Positions 1 through 11,963 of a stretch of DNA of 64,000 bases are shown here, piece by piece (the stretch's first letter is position 1; every line of letters begins with the position of its first letter). The stretch covers positions 1 through 64,000 of the forward strand of contig JAPLQY010000032.1 of the NCBI GenBank assembly GCA_026399475.1, written 5' to 3'. Both the position numbers and the translations under genes were made by a program. The DNA is from Rhodocyclales bacterium (GTDB lineage: Bacteria; Pseudomonadota; Gammaproteobacteria; Burkholderiales; Rhodocyclaceae). The notes beneath the pieces are model-generated. The model had not been told where the DNA came from. It was given only the letters and a program-made list of their open reading frames with translations, and made no database searches.

Positions 1-1
1 G

Positions 2-292
2 GAATACGACGCCACGGCCCTGATTGAATCACGCGGCTGGAAAGGGCCCTCTCTTCTGGTCGACCAAGGTACAAAAGACCAGTTTCTCGAGACCCAACTC
101 AAGCCGGAACTTCTGCGCGAAGCCTGCCAGCGCGCCGGCGTGCCGCTGGAACTGCGCCTGCGCGAGGGCTACGACCACAGCTATTTCTTCATTGCCAGCT
201 TCATCGAGGAGCATCTGCGTTTTCACGCCGGCAATCTTCTGAACGGCGGGGTTGCGCTCGACCCAATAAAGGAGCGGGCGGCCGTCACATAG
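2..292 (+). CDS. fghA: S-formylglutathione hydrolase, C-terminal part (5' end outside window)
   Basis: The frame is open from the first bases and ends at TAG, giving the last 96 residues. It is a cytosolic serine esterase (alpha/beta hydrolase, esterase D family) that hydrolyses S-formylglutathione to formate and glutathione, the last step of glutathione-linked formaldehyde oxidation. What can be seen is the family's C-terminal signature: a conserved Asp region (LLVDQGTKDQF) and the catalytic histidine in EGYDHSYFFIASFIEEH. The nucleophile elbow lies upstream of the window. The neighbouring gfa gene, on the opposite strand, acts earlier in the same pathway, which supports the call. A conserved-looking ending, so the gene seems intact at this side. 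Confidence 0.9.
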   Translation, partial: EYDATALIESRGWKGPSLLVDQGTKDQFLETQLKPELLREACQRAGVPLELRLREGYDHSYFFIASFIEEHLRFHAGNLLNGGVALDPIKERAAVT

Positions 293-358
293 CCTCGGAC
301 GGCTGCAGGCAAGGCCCGGTGCCGGGAGAGTTGGCGCCGGGCCCTGTCCGTTCGCGGT

Positions 359-931
359 CTACGCAGCGGCCCTGCTCTTGGCGACGTGGGTCGAGATCGC
401 ATCCATCAAGGGCGGCGACAGGCAGTCATAGGGCTCAAGACCCAATTGTTTCAGGCGCGCCCGAATCGCCGGCATCTGTGCCGGATCGGTGCCCGTCTCG
501 ATGATGGAGGAAACAAACGCGGCGAACTCGGGTGGCGACCAACCACGAACTTCAGAGAGTTCGGTATGAACGAAGTCGAGGCCGTAGAACGGGTGGGCCT
601 TGTTCTCGATCCGGCCGAACATGTGAACGCCGCAGCCGGTGCAGGCATGACGCTGAATCGTCGCGCTGGGGTCGACGATCTTCAACTTCTCTTCGTGAGC
701 AGTGACCTTGACTTTGTCACGCGAAACGACAGCGACCTGAGAAAACAAGGCGCCTTTGGGCTTCCAGCACTTGCTGCAGCCACAGGCATGGTTGTGTGCG
801 GTCTGTGCGCTGATCGTTACTTCGACACGATCTGAAGGGCACTTGCAACGCAGTACTCCCCCTTCAAACCCCGGAAGCGCCGACATTATCCCGGCGTCGA
901 TCGACGGGTGAATCATTACAGTATTGCTCAT
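359..931 (-). CDS. gfa: Glutathione-dependent formaldehyde-activating enzyme (S-(hydroxymethyl)glutathione synthase)
   Basis: A 190-residue member of the GFA zinc-protein family, proposed to promote condensation of formaldehyde with glutathione. Cysteine motifs that bind zinc in this family are visible: CKC near residue 28, [10 protein letters not shown], and [14 protein letters not shown] further on. The reading frame stays open to about 1093, but I chose the ATG at 931: a very strong ribosome site (GGGGAGGAGG) lies just before it and the protein from there has the normal family length, while the upstream residues look non-coding. It converges on fghA; the two probably form a formaldehyde detoxification pair, useful when methoxylated aromatics such as ferulate or vanillate are demethylated. 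Confidence 0.88.
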   Translation of the reverse strand: MSNTVMIHPSIDAGIMSALPGFEGGVLRCKCPSDRVEVTISAQTAHNHACGCSKCWKPKGALFSQVAVVSRDKVKVTAHEEKLKIVDPSATIQRHACTGCGVHMFGRIENKAHPFYGLDFVHTELSEVRGWSPPEFAAFVSSIIETGTDPAQMPAIRARLKQLGLEPYDCLSPPLMDAISTHVAKSRAAA

Positions 932-1309
932 GAATCGTTTCCTCCTCCCCTTTGGGGGTGCGGTGGCCAAAGGACTTTCGCCCCAGGACATTCGTGTGCC
1001 ATCCATCGGGAACGTAATGCGCTGTTCCCTCCTTACGCAGCAGCGCCGAAGAGGTTGCTTTCCGGTCGCGACAAGTGCCATTGCTGCCTTCACTTGCTTA
1101 GCGAAAAATAAACCGGCCGACTCGTTGGGGCAATCAGGATGAATACCTAGAAAGATGGAGGTTGTCCCTGACTGCCTCAGAAAACTTGGTTACAGCTGGT
1201 CTCTACAAGGATTGGGAAGGCTCAGCTAACCTTGCTGTGCCGACGAGGCACAAAAGAACCAGCGTCAAACTGAATTGCACAAAGTCGGCACTGGCGATAC
1301 GGCGATTCT
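932..1309. other. Intergenic region between gfa and pobA; possible structured gfa leader
   Basis: No convincing gene. On the gfa (minus) strand the 5' leader can fold: a 6-bp hairpin with arms 1019-1024 and 1041-1046 (GCGCTG/CAGCGC) lies about 90 nt before the start codon. I compared it by eye with glycine and other common riboswitch cores and found no match. The remainder (about 1100-1309) shows nothing recognisable. Confidence 0.3.
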
Positions 1310-1360
1310 TCAATCCTCGAACGGCAGCCCCACATCGTTCTCCGCCAGCGCTCGGCCTGC
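1310..1360 (-). pseudogene. Orphan copy of a PobA C-terminal tail
   Basis: About 31 bases past the pobA stop codon, the same strand encodes ALAENDVGLPFED followed by TGA. PobA itself ends in [11 protein letters not shown] then a stop. The echo looks like the last codons of a second pobA copy, left after a duplication or recombination. It has no start codon and could not be expressed alone. That it is a remnant is inference from an 11-residue match with one mismatch; the frame and the stop position agree with the family's normal ending. Confidence 0.55.
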
Positions 1361-1390
1361 CGACCCGGCGCAAGTGCCGGGCTTTCGGAC

Positions 1391-2578
<1,188 letters not shown>

Positions 2579-3418
2579 CTAAATGGCTTCCATGGCCAGC
2601 AGGCCGGACGCCGTGTTGGAAATCGGGATGTGGTAATTGGCATGCACCTTGGTCACTTCGCCCGGCAGTGCGCCGCGCGCCGTCAGCCAGTTGAGCAGTT
2701 CGACGCCCTGGGTGCCGGTCAGCTCGACCAGGTCGGCAATGGAGTAGCGCGTTACCCACAGCGGATCGGTGATGAGCTTTTCCATGAACATATGATCGAA
2801 TTCCTTGTTGATGAAACCGGCACGCTGGCCGTCGAGCTGATGCGAAAGGCCACCGGTGCCGATCACCACGACGCGCGCGTCGCTGTCCCAGGATTCGACG
2901 GCGCGGCCGATCGCCTGGCCGAACTTGAAGCAGCGCGCCGCCGTCGGCAGCGGGAACTGCACCGTATTGACGCAGACCGGTACGGTGCGCACCGGGCAGC
3001 TTTTCTGCTTCGGCCAGAACAGTTCCAGAGGCAGTGTGAATGCATGGTCGACCAGCATTTCCTGGCAGGTCACGATGTCGAATTCGGCCTCGACCAGCGA
3101 ATCGATCATGTGCCAGGAGAGATCCAGCTCGCCGCGATAGGGCGGCAGGGTCGGGATGCCCCAGCCCTCGTCGGCGTTGCTGTACTCGGCCGCCGCGCCC
3201 ACCGCGAAGGTCGGCATCTTGTCGAGGAAAAAGTTCAGCCCATGGTCGTTGTAGATCACCACGGCGACGTCCGGCTTGACCTTGGCCAGCCAGTCGTGGA
3301 CCGGCGGAAAGCCGTCGAAGAAGGGCTTCCAGTAGGGGTCCTGCTGCAGGTTGTTGGCGATGGCACGGCCGATGTAGGGCACGTGGGTGACGTTGATGCC
3401 GCCGACGATCTTGGCCAT
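2579..3418 (-). CDS. Class III extradiol dioxygenase beta subunit, LigB type (divergent paralogue)
   Basis: A 279-residue catalytic subunit of the protocatechuate 4,5-dioxygenase family. Iron ligands expected from the LigB structure are present: His12 (INVTHVPY), His59 (IYNDHG) and the glutamate in GVELLNWL; the catalytic histidine lies in GTGGLSHQLDG. Its start overlaps the stop of the alpha-subunit gene by one base (TAATG), so the pair is translationally coupled. It differs clearly in sequence from the second beta subunit in this operon (5741-6595), which suggests another substrate such as gallate or 3-O-methylgallate, or a redundant protocatechuate enzyme. Family assignment is secure; the exact substrate is not. 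Confidence 0.85.
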   Translation of the reverse strand: MAKIVGGINVTHVPYIGRAIANNLQQDPYWKPFFDGFPPVHDWLAKVKPDVAVVIYNDHGLNFFLDKMPTFAVGAAAEYSNADEGWGIPTLPPYRGELDLSWHMIDSLVEAEFDIVTCQEMLVDHAFTLPLELFWPKQKSCPVRTVPVCVNTVQFPLPTAARCFKFGQAIGRAVESWDSDARVVVIGTGGLSHQLDGQRAGFINKEFDHMFMEKLITDPLWVTRYSIADLVELTGTQGVELLNWLTARGALPGEVTKVHANYHIPISNTASGLLAMEAI

Positions 3419-3774
3419 TATTTTCTCCCCGCTTCTACCAGCCTGGCCTTGAATTCATCCTTGGTGACGCCGGTCTGCTGGGCGCCGATATTCTGCATGT
3501 CGAGCCCGAAAATGCCGCCCAGCTTGGCCAGGTAGTAGGCGTTGCCGCCGGCCGCGAGCATGTCCAGCACCTGCAGGCTCAGCACGGCCTTCTGCTGCTG
3601 CGCATTGAGGCCGAACTTGTCGCAATAGGCTTCCTTGTCCTTGAGGAACTCGGCGCGGTTCTCGGCCGAGTTGAAGGAAAAGCACATCTTGTTCAGCGCG
3701 TAACCCTTGCGCGCCTGTTCGCCGTCGAACATCGTGGTGCCGGGGATCACGCGCTTCTGCTTGCCGGTATTCAT
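3418..3774 (-). CDS. Class III extradiol dioxygenase alpha subunit, LigA type (divergent)
   Basis: A 118-residue small subunit that pairs with the LigB-type protein encoded directly downstream. The LigA pattern is visible: IPGTTMFDGEQARKGYALNK near the N terminus, SAENRAEF, then GGNAYYLAKLGGIFG. It is about 30 residues shorter than the second alpha subunit of the operon (6597-7040) and lacks that protein's GRSVEGNR tail, so the two pairs are not recent duplicates. In LigAB the alpha subunit caps the active site and helps to position the substrate; the different loop here may change specificity (inference). Confidence 0.82.
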   Translation of the reverse strand: MNTGKQKRVIPGTTMFDGEQARKGYALNKMCFSFNSAENRAEFLKDKEAYCDKFGLNAQQQKAVLSLQVLDMLAAGGNAYYLAKLGGIFGLDMQNIGAQQTGVTKDEFKARLVEAGRK

Positions 3775-3790
3775 GTCCTGCCTCCTGTTT

Positions 3791-4787
3791 TCAATTCTGG
3801 AAAATTTCGGTATCGATTTCCTGCTGGGTGGCCGCGTTGTAGCGCGGCCCCGTCACGGTCTGCTGGTTGATCAGTTTGTTCAGCCGTTCAACCAAGCTTT
3901 GATCGAGTTTCACCGATGCTGCCCCGGCGTTTTCGTCGAGATGCGCGAGGCTGCGGGTGCCGAAAATCGGAATGATGTCCTCGCCCTGTGCCTGCAGCCA
4001 GGCCAGCGCCAACTGGGCCGGCGTACAGCCGAACGCGCTGGCGATGCGCAGGTACTCGGGCAGCAGTTCAAGGTTCTTTACGTAGTTGTCCGCATCGAAG
4101 CGCGGCATCTGGCGGCGGATGTCCTTTGCCTCGAGTTGTGTCTCGGGGTCGCTCAGCTTGCCGGTGAGGAAGGCGCGCGCCAGCGGGCTGAAGGCGACGA
4201 AGGCCACGCCAAGTTCGCGGCAGGCGGCGAGCGTGGCGATTTCAGGCTCGCGCGTCCATAGCGAGTATTCGGACTGCAACACGGTGATCGGATGCACGGC
4301 ATGCGCTCGCCGCAGCGTCGCCGCCGACACTTCGGAGAGGCCGATGGTCTTGACCTTGCCGGCGCGCACCAGGTCGGCCAGCGCGCCGATGCTGTCCTCG
4401 ATCGGCACCTGCTTGTCCCAGCGGTGCAGGTAGTAGAGGTCGATGACATCGGTCTGCAGGCGCTGCAGGCTCTCCTCGCAGTTGCGCTTAAGGGCCTCCG
4501 GCCGGCCGTCGATCACGCGGCGGCCCGAGACACCGGCCATGCCGCCCTTGCTGGCCAGCACGACCTTCTGCCGGTACGGCTTCAGCACGCGGCCGACCAG
4601 GGTCTCGTTGGCGCCGAAACCATACAGCGCCGCGGTGTCGAAGAAATTGATTCCGAGGTCAAGCGCGCGCAGCAGCAGCGCCTCTGCGGCCTCGGGCGCG
4701 GGCGGCGTACCGTAGGCATGGCTGAGGTTCATGCATCCGAGCCCGAGGGCCGCGACCGTGAAGGGGCCGAGGCGGCGCTGTTGCATT

Positions 4788-4795
<8 letters not shown>
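3791..4795 (-). CDS. Aldo/keto reductase
   Basis: A 334-residue NADPH-dependent oxidoreductase with the AKR (beta/alpha)8 barrel. The catalytic tetrad is visible: Asp and Tyr in NFFDTAALYG, Lys in VVLASKGG, His in LYYLHRWD; the cofactor loop FGTRSLAHLDEN lies near the C terminus. The start overlaps the end of ligC by 8 bases and the gene is followed by ligA after 16 bases, so it is embedded in the protocatechuate operon. Its substrate is unknown. It may reduce an aromatic aldehyde or a semialdehyde side product; it is not a known core enzyme of the 4,5-cleavage pathway. Confidence 0.85.
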
Positions 4796-7040
<2,245 letters not shown>

Positions 7041-7041
7041 G

Positions 7042-8346
7042 TCAGGCCTTTCGCGAATGTCCGTTGAGAACGCGCGCCAACTGTTCTTCGTCGAGGGCGC
7101 CCTCCCATTTCGAGACCACAATGGTTGCCACTGCATTGCCGATCAGGTTGGTGGGCACCAGGCCTTCCGCCAGCAGGCGATGGACGCCGAGGATCAGCGC
7201 GACGCTGGTGACCGGAATCGTGCCGACCGTGGACAACGTCGCGGCGAGTACCACGAAGGCGGCGCCGGCCACCCCTGCCGCGCCCTTCGAGGTGAGCAGC
7301 AATACCGCCAAAAGGCCGAGTTGCTGGTAGAGGTCGAGCGGGGTGTTGGTGGCCTGCGCCAGAAACACGGTGACTGCAGCGAGGTAGAGGCAGGTGCCGT
7401 CGAGGTTGAACGAATAGCCGGTCGGAATGACCAGGCCGACGACGCTGGGCTTGCATCCGCATGCTTCGAGCTTTTCGATCATTCTCGGCAGAACGACTTC
7501 CGACGACGTCGTCGCCAGGCAGATCAATATCTCTTCCCAGATGTACCGCACCAGCTTCAGCAGGCTGAAGCCGCACACCCGGCAGATCGGAGCGAGGATG
7601 AAGAGGATGAAGACCAGGCAGGTCACGTAGAAACAAACGAGCAGGTTTCCCAGTGAGACCAGCGTACCTGCACCGTACTTGCCTACGGTAAAGGCTATCG
7701 CGCCGAATGCACCGACGGGCGCGGCCCACATGACGATCGCCACGGCGCCGAACAGCATTCTGGAGATGGTATCGAGGATGTCGATCAGGGGCCTAGCCGA
7801 GTCTCCAAGCGCGGTCAGCACCGCGCCGAACAGCACGGAGAGGAACAGCACTTGCAGGATGTTGCCTTCGGCCAGCGAGCCGACCACTGTTCCCGGAATG
7901 ATGTTCATCAGGAATGGCACCACCCCCTGCGTCTGCGTCTGGGCGATGTAGCCCTTCACCGAGCCGGCGTCGAGCGACGCGGCACTGATGTTCATCCCGG
8001 CGCCGGGCTGCCACAGATTCACCATGAGCAGGCCGAGGATCAGCGCGATGGTCGTCAGCACCTCGAAATAGATCAGGGCCTTGATCGCCACCCGGCCGAC
8101 CCGCGTCATGTCGTTCATCTTGGCGATGCCGAGCACCACGGTGCAGAAGATGATCGGCGCGATCAGCATGCGGATCATCTTGATGAAGGCATCGCCCAGG
8201 GGCTGCATGGCCGTGCCGGTCTGCGGCGCGAAATGCCCGACGAGGATGCCGATCACCATCGCGATCAGCACCTGGATCCAGAGCGTGAGATACCAGGGGC
8301 GACGCTTTGCGGCAGGCGGCGAAAGTGTTGCGGCGGAGGCGGTCAT
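7042..8346 (-). CDS. Dicarboxylate/cation symporter (DctA/DAACS family)
   Basis: A 434-residue inner-membrane carrier with about eight hydrophobic segments and re-entrant loops. Family signatures include SSEVVLPRMIEKLE (serine-rich HP1 loop), PTGYSFNLDGTCLYLA (the NxDG substrate/sodium site) and TSKGAAGVAGAAFVVL (HP2). DctA proteins import C4-dicarboxylates; placed between the ligI-like amidohydrolase and pmdA, this one may instead take up a pathway acid such as 2-pyrone-4,6-dicarboxylate or 4-oxalomesaconate (inference). No protocatechuate MFS permease (PmdK/PcaK type) is seen in this cluster, so an aromatic acid substrate is also possible. Confidence 0.88.
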   Translation of the reverse strand: MTASAATLSPPAAKRRPWYLTLWIQVLIAMVIGILVGHFAPQTGTAMQPLGDAFIKMIRMLIAPIIFCTVVLGIAKMNDMTRVGRVAIKALIYFEVLTTIALILGLLMVNLWQPGAGMNISAASLDAGSVKGYIAQTQTQGVVPFLMNIIPGTVVGSLAEGNILQVLFLSVLFGAVLTALGDSARPLIDILDTISRMLFGAVAIVMWAAPVGAFGAIAFTVGKYGAGTLVSLGNLLVCFYVTCLVFILFILAPICRVCGFSLLKLVRYIWEEILICLATTSSEVVLPRMIEKLEACGCKPSVVGLVIPTGYSFNLDGTCLYLAAVTVFLAQATNTPLDLYQQLGLLAVLLLTSKGAAGVAGAAFVVLAATLSTVGTIPVTSVALILGVHRLLAEGLVPTNLIGNAVATIVVSKWEGALDEEQLARVLNGHSRKA

Positions 8347-8362
8347 CGGGCTATCCCTGCTC

Positions 8363-9340
8363 TCAGGCTTCGAACTGATACAGGCGCATCGGGTTGTCGA
8401 CCAGGATCTGCTTCTGGGTCCCGGCGTCCGGCGCGAACATGGGAATCAGATCGACGAGATCGCCGTCGTTGGGCATGGTCTTCACATTGGGATGCGGCCA
8501 ATCGCTTCCCCATACCAGCCGGTCCGCCGCCGTCTCGACCAGCCGCCGGGCAAAGGGTACGGCATCGTGGAAGGGGGCTCCGGTGGACGAGACGCGGTCG
8601 GCGCCGCTGAGTTTGACGTAGCATTTCTTGTCGCGCTGGAGCAGGTCCACCAGGATCTTGAATGGCTTCTGCTCCAGGCCGTCCTTGGCCGGCACGCGCC
8701 CCATGTGGTCGATGATGTAGGGCAGCGGCAGGCCGTCCAGCAGCGGGTAGAAGTCGGGCAGGTCCTTGGCGTCGAAATGCAGGACGACGTGCCAGCCGAG
8801 GCGGGCCGCGCGCTTGACGCTGCGGTCGAAGACGGCCATGTCCGGGAAGCCGCCGAGATGCTTGACGAAGTTGAAGCGGCAGCCGCGGATGCCGGCCTTG
8901 TGCAGCGCATCCAATTCGGTGTCGGAGACCCGGTCGTCGATGTTGACGACGCCGCGATAACGTCCGTCGCTGGCGGTGATCGCATCCACCGCGACCCGGG
9001 CGTCGATGTCGTAGAGGCTCGGATTGACGATGACCGCGCGCTCGATGCCCATCCTGGCATGAACTTCGCGGAAGTCGTCGAGCCCTGCATCGAAGGGCGT
9101 ATAGCTGCGCTTCGGCGAGTAGGGATAACGTGCCGCGGGGCCGAAAATGTGGCAATGCGTGTCGATCGATCCGGGCGGCGCCTTGAAGCCAGGAATCTTC
9201 GTGTTGCGGTCGGGTGCGAGGCCCGAAGGCGTCAGCTTTTTCGCGTCGTCCGCGCCGTCCGCGGCACGGACGCCTGTGGCGGTCGCGAGCGTCGCACCGG
9301 CTACGCCGGCCATCCGGGTCAGGGCTTCTCTTCGCTTCAT
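8363..9340 (-). CDS. Amidohydrolase 2 family protein with Tat-like signal, LigI relative
   Basis: A 325-residue metal-dependent hydrolase of the LigI family. The N terminus MKRREALTRMAGVAGATLATA carries a twin arginine followed by a hydrophobic stretch and an AxA-like site near residue 27, which suggests export by Tat. The metal motif SIDTHCHIFGPA (His62, His64), IDHMGR and VWGSDWPHPN match LigI. Its start overlaps the ligI stop by 4 bases (ATGA). It is clearly a paralogue of the ligI product next door but probably periplasmic, so it may hydrolyse an extracellular lactone related to 2-pyrone-4,6-dicarboxylate. 4-Sulfomuconolactone hydrolases belong to the same family, so the substrate remains open. 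Confidence 0.78.
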   Translation of the reverse strand: MKRREALTRMAGVAGATLATATGVRAADGADDAKKLTPSGLAPDRNTKIPGFKAPPGSIDTHCHIFGPAARYPYSPKRSYTPFDAGLDDFREVHARMGIERAVIVNPSLYDIDARVAVDAITASDGRYRGVVNIDDRVSDTELDALHKAGIRGCRFNFVKHLGGFPDMAVFDRSVKRAARLGWHVVLHFDAKDLPDFYPLLDGLPLPYIIDHMGRVPAKDGLEQKPFKILVDLLQRDKKCYVKLSGADRVSSTGAPFHDAVPFARRLVETAADRLVWGSDWPHPNVKTMPNDGDLVDLIPMFAPDAGTQKQILVDNPMRLYQFEA

Positions 9341-10266
9341 TTGATTTCCTCCGGCCAGTACAGCCGCATGGGGTTGTCGACCAGCAGCTTGCGCTGCAAT
9401 TCGGGCGTCGTGGCGATATGCGGAATGAAATCGACCAGCAGGCCATCGTCAGGCATGTGGTCCTTGAGGTTGGGGTGCGGCCAGTCGGTGCCCCACAGCA
9501 CGCGGTCGGGAAAGGTCTCGACGATGCGTCGCGCGAACGGCACCACGTCTCGATATGCACCATGTTCCAAACCCGGCTCGCCGTTCAGCGCTTTCGGCCC
9601 GGTGAGCGAAAGGCGCTCGGGGCAGCTGACCTTGCTCCAGACATTCGGGTATTCGCGCATGAACCTGACGAAGAGTTCGAACTCGGGCCCGTCGACGGGC
9701 TTGCTCACATCCGGGCGGCCCATGTGGTCGACCACGATGGTGGTGGGCAGCGCAGTGAAGAAGTCCCACAGTTCGGGCAGGTCGACCGCTTCGAAATAGA
9801 TCACCACGTGCCAGCCCAGCGGCGCAATGCGCGCAGCGATTTCCATCAGCTCGTCCCTCGGCGTGAAATCCACCAGGCGCTTGACGAAGTTGAAGCGCAC
9901 GCCGCGCACACCGGCGGCGTGCATGGCTTGCAGTTCACTGTCGGTCACCGTGCGGCGCACCGTGGCGATGCCGCGGGCCTTGCCGTTCGAATGAATCAGT
10001 GCATCGACCATGGCGCGGTTGTCGGCGCCGTGGCAGGTGGCCTGCACCACCACGTTGCGGGCGAAGCCGAGGTGATCGCGCAGCGCATAGAGCTGGTGCT
10101 TCGACGCATCGCAGGGCGTGTACTTGCGTTCCGCCGCATAGGGGAATTCGGCACCGGGCCCGAAGACGTGGCAATGCGCGTCGACACTGCCGGCCGGCAG
10201 CTTGAAGCGCGGTTTGGAGGGACCCGAATACCAGTCGAGCCAGCCGGGAGTTTTCTGAAATTCCAT
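9337..10266 (-). CDS. ligI: 2-pyrone-4,6-dicarboxylate hydrolase
   Basis: A 309-residue amidohydrolase-superfamily enzyme that opens 2-pyrone-4,6-dicarboxylate to 4-oxalomesaconate. Motifs: SVDAHCHVFGPGAEFPYA (His31, His33), FNFVKRL, VDHMGRPD, and LWGTDWPHPN with the catalytic Asp. I start it at the ATG at 10266 (MEFQKTPGW), the normal LigI start; the upstream 50 codons of open frame overlap the preceding gene and look like shadow. It follows the DUF1932 dehydrogenase after 2 bases. Confidence 0.92.
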   Translation of the reverse strand: MEFQKTPGWLDWYSGPSKPRFKLPAGSVDAHCHVFGPGAEFPYAAERKYTPCDASKHQLYALRDHLGFARNVVVQATCHGADNRAMVDALIHSNGKARGIATVRRTVTDSELQAMHAAGVRGVRFNFVKRLVDFTPRDELMEIAARIAPLGWHVVIYFEAVDLPELWDFFTALPTTIVVDHMGRPDVSKPVDGPEFELFVRFMREYPNVWSKVSCPERLSLTGPKALNGEPGLEHGAYRDVVPFARRIVETFPDRVLWGTDWPHPNLKDHMPDDGLLVDFIPHIATTPELQRKLLVDNPMRLYWPEEIK

Positions 10267-10268
10267 GT

Positions 10269-11192
10269 CTATTTCACCTTGGCCAGGATGCGATCGGCCT
10301 CGACGCGCCAGTCGGCACTGCGGGCAAACTCCTTGCTGCCCTTCTTGCCGAACACGCCCTCGTCGGTCAGGTCGGCGACCCAGGCCTGGCGCTCGGCCGT
10401 GCCCTGCGCCGACCACGGCGTGAGGCCGATCTCGCGCACCGTCGCCGCCACTTCTCGCACTTCCTCGCTGCGGCGGCGGCCGTGCTCGATGACGCGCTGG
10501 AAGAAGTACGCGCCCTGTTTCTCCCAGTCGATGCCGGGAAAGGTTTCATAAAGCGAAGCGAGTACCTGGTCCTCGACGCCATAGGCGCGCGCCGCGGTGA
10601 AGCTTTCGATGACCATGCTTTCCAGCCCTTTGATCATCACGCTGCGGCACATCTTGGTTGCGGAAGCGACGCCGAGTTTTTCGCTGGCAACCTTGGTCCG
10701 GAAGCCGAGCGCGCAGAGCAGCGGCGCCAGTTCAGCGGCGCTGGCCCCGCCCAGCAGCAGCGGCACGCGAATCCGATGGGGCGGGATTGAAGTCATCACC
10801 GCGCCTTCGACGTAGCGCCCGCCGGCGGCATCGACAATGCCGGCGGCCTTGATCTTGGCGCCGGGCGAAGCCGAGTTGAAGTCGAGGAACCATGCGCCGG
10901 GCTTGAGAGTCGGTGCTGAGGATACGGCGGCCGCGACGGTCTGGTCGGCGGTGACGGCGGAAATCACCAGATCGGCGGCTCGCGCCAGGAAGGCATGGCC
11001 GGTCATGGGGCGCACGCCGTATTGCGCCGCATGCGCCAGCAGCGGCGCGTCGTCGGCCGTACCGAACTTGATGTCGTAGGTCAGGAGGTTCCCGACGCCG
11101 CGCGCGCGCAGGTCCTCGGCGAGGATGCGCCCGACCTCGCCGTAACCGACGAGGCCGATGGACCATTGCAGCGGATCGGCCGGCAGGCTCAT
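10269..11192 (-). CDS. NAD(P)-dependent dehydrogenase, NAD-binding plus DUF1932 domains
   Basis: A 307-residue protein of the 6-phosphogluconate/beta-hydroxyacid dehydrogenase fold. The N-terminal Rossmann motif is LVGYGEVGRILAEDL; the C-terminal half (about residues 190-260) fits the DUF1932 helical domain found in such proteins. It begins inside the stop codon of ligK (TGATG, one base shared) and is followed closely by ligI, so it is cotranscribed with core pathway genes. Its reaction is not established. Since no 4-oxalomesaconate tautomerase of the GalD/LigU (PrpF-like) type is seen in the operon, a role around 4-oxalomesaconate or 4-carboxy-4-hydroxy-2-oxoadipate is worth considering, but this is a guess. 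Confidence 0.8.
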   Translation of the reverse strand: MSLPADPLQWSIGLVGYGEVGRILAEDLRARGVGNLLTYDIKFGTADDAPLLAHAAQYGVRPMTGHAFLARAADLVISAVTADQTVAAAVSSAPTLKPGAWFLDFNSASPGAKIKAAGIVDAAGGRYVEGAVMTSIPPHRIRVPLLLGGASAAELAPLLCALGFRTKVASEKLGVASATKMCRSVMIKGLESMVIESFTAARAYGVEDQVLASLYETFPGIDWEKQGAYFFQRVIEHGRRRSEEVREVAATVREIGLTPWSAQGTAERQAWVADLTDEGVFGKKGSKEFARSADWRVEADRILAKVK

Positions 11193-11875
11193 CAGTCGAT
11201 GTACCTGAGGCCGGCCTTGGCCAATGCCTCGCGCATGCTGTACATGTCGAGGCCGAGTTCGCCGGCAGCGAAGCGGGCGCGCTTGGAGGTCTCGTTGTTC
11301 TCACGCGTCTCGGCGGCATCGGCCACCTGTTGCGCGATTGCAGCCGGCACCACCACCACGCCGTCGTCGTCGGCGATGACCACGTCGCCGGGATTGACCA
11401 GCGCACCGGCGCAGACAACGGGAATGTTCACCGAACCGAGCGTGGCCTTGATCGTGCCCTTGGCACTGATGGCGCGCGAGAACACCGGGAAGTCCATCGC
11501 CGTCAGATCCTTCACGTCGCGAACGCCGGCATCGATGATCAGGCCCTTGCCGCCGCGGGCGCGGAAACTCGTCGCCAGCAGATCGCCGAAGAAGCCGTCT
11601 TCGTTGTCACTGATGCAGGCGGCGACGATGACGTCGCCTTCCCTGAGCTGTTCGGCCGCGACGTGCATCATCCAGTTGTCGCCCGGCTGCAGCAGCACGG
11701 TGACGGCCGCGCCGCAAACGTAGGCACCGGTGTAGATCGGTCGCATGTAGGGTTTCATCAGGCCGACGCGGCCCATCGCCTCGTGGATGGTCGCCACACC
11801 GAAGCGCGACAGCTTGTCGACGGCTGCACGGTCGGCGCGAACGATGTTGCGTTTGACGATGCCGAGATTGTTCAT
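11192..11875 (-). CDS. ligK: 4-carboxy-4-hydroxy-2-oxoadipate aldolase / oxaloacetate decarboxylase
   Basis: A 227-residue class II pyruvate aldolase of the HMG/CHA family (RraA-like fold). It splits 4-carboxy-4-hydroxy-2-oxoadipate into pyruvate and oxaloacetate and usually also decarboxylates oxaloacetate. Family features: [11 protein letters not shown] at the start, [26 protein letters not shown], and the metal and substrate site around [12 protein letters not shown] and [17 protein letters not shown] second ATG six bases upstream (11881) is possible. The Shine-Dalgarno site GGAGGGAGG before it sits inside a hairpin (11884-11914), discussed separately. Confidence 0.92.
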   Translation of the reverse strand: MNNLGIVKRNIVRADRAAVDKLSRFGVATIHEAMGRVGLMKPYMRPIYTGAYVCGAAVTVLLQPGDNWMMHVAAEQLREGDVIVAACISDNEDGFFGDLLATSFRARGGKGLIIDAGVRDVKDLTAMDFPVFSRAISAKGTIKATLGSVNIPVVCAGALVNPGDVVIADDDGVVVVPAAIAQQVADAAETRENNETSKRARFAAGELGLDMYSMREALAKAGLRYID

Positions 11876-11883
11876 GCTCATCA

Positions 11884-11914
11884 GGCCTCCCTCCGGGCCG
11901 CCCCAAGGGAGGCC
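11884..11914 (-). promoter_or_regulatory. Hairpin covering the ligK ribosome-binding site
   Basis: Perfect 9-bp arms, 11884-11892 and 11906-11914 (GGCCTCCCT/AGGGAGGCC), with a 13-base loop, directly upstream of the ligK start. In the mRNA the purine-rich arm is also the Shine-Dalgarno sequence, so folding would mask it. A second short GC hairpin (CCCCTCGGGG, about 11919-11930) follows. Similar CCCCTCGGGG-type intergenic repeats occur at 37560 and 39650, so this may equally be a widespread GC-rich intergenic repeat. Confidence 0.5.
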
Positions 11915-11963
11915 TGCGCCCCCTCGGGGGGCAACGAACGAATGTGAGTGTGGGGGTACATAA

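Noticed and set aside
932-1100. Glycine-type or other known riboswitch before gfa
   Set aside because: The leader has hairpins and a CTTCGGCG loop, but the conserved cores of the classes I know are missing.
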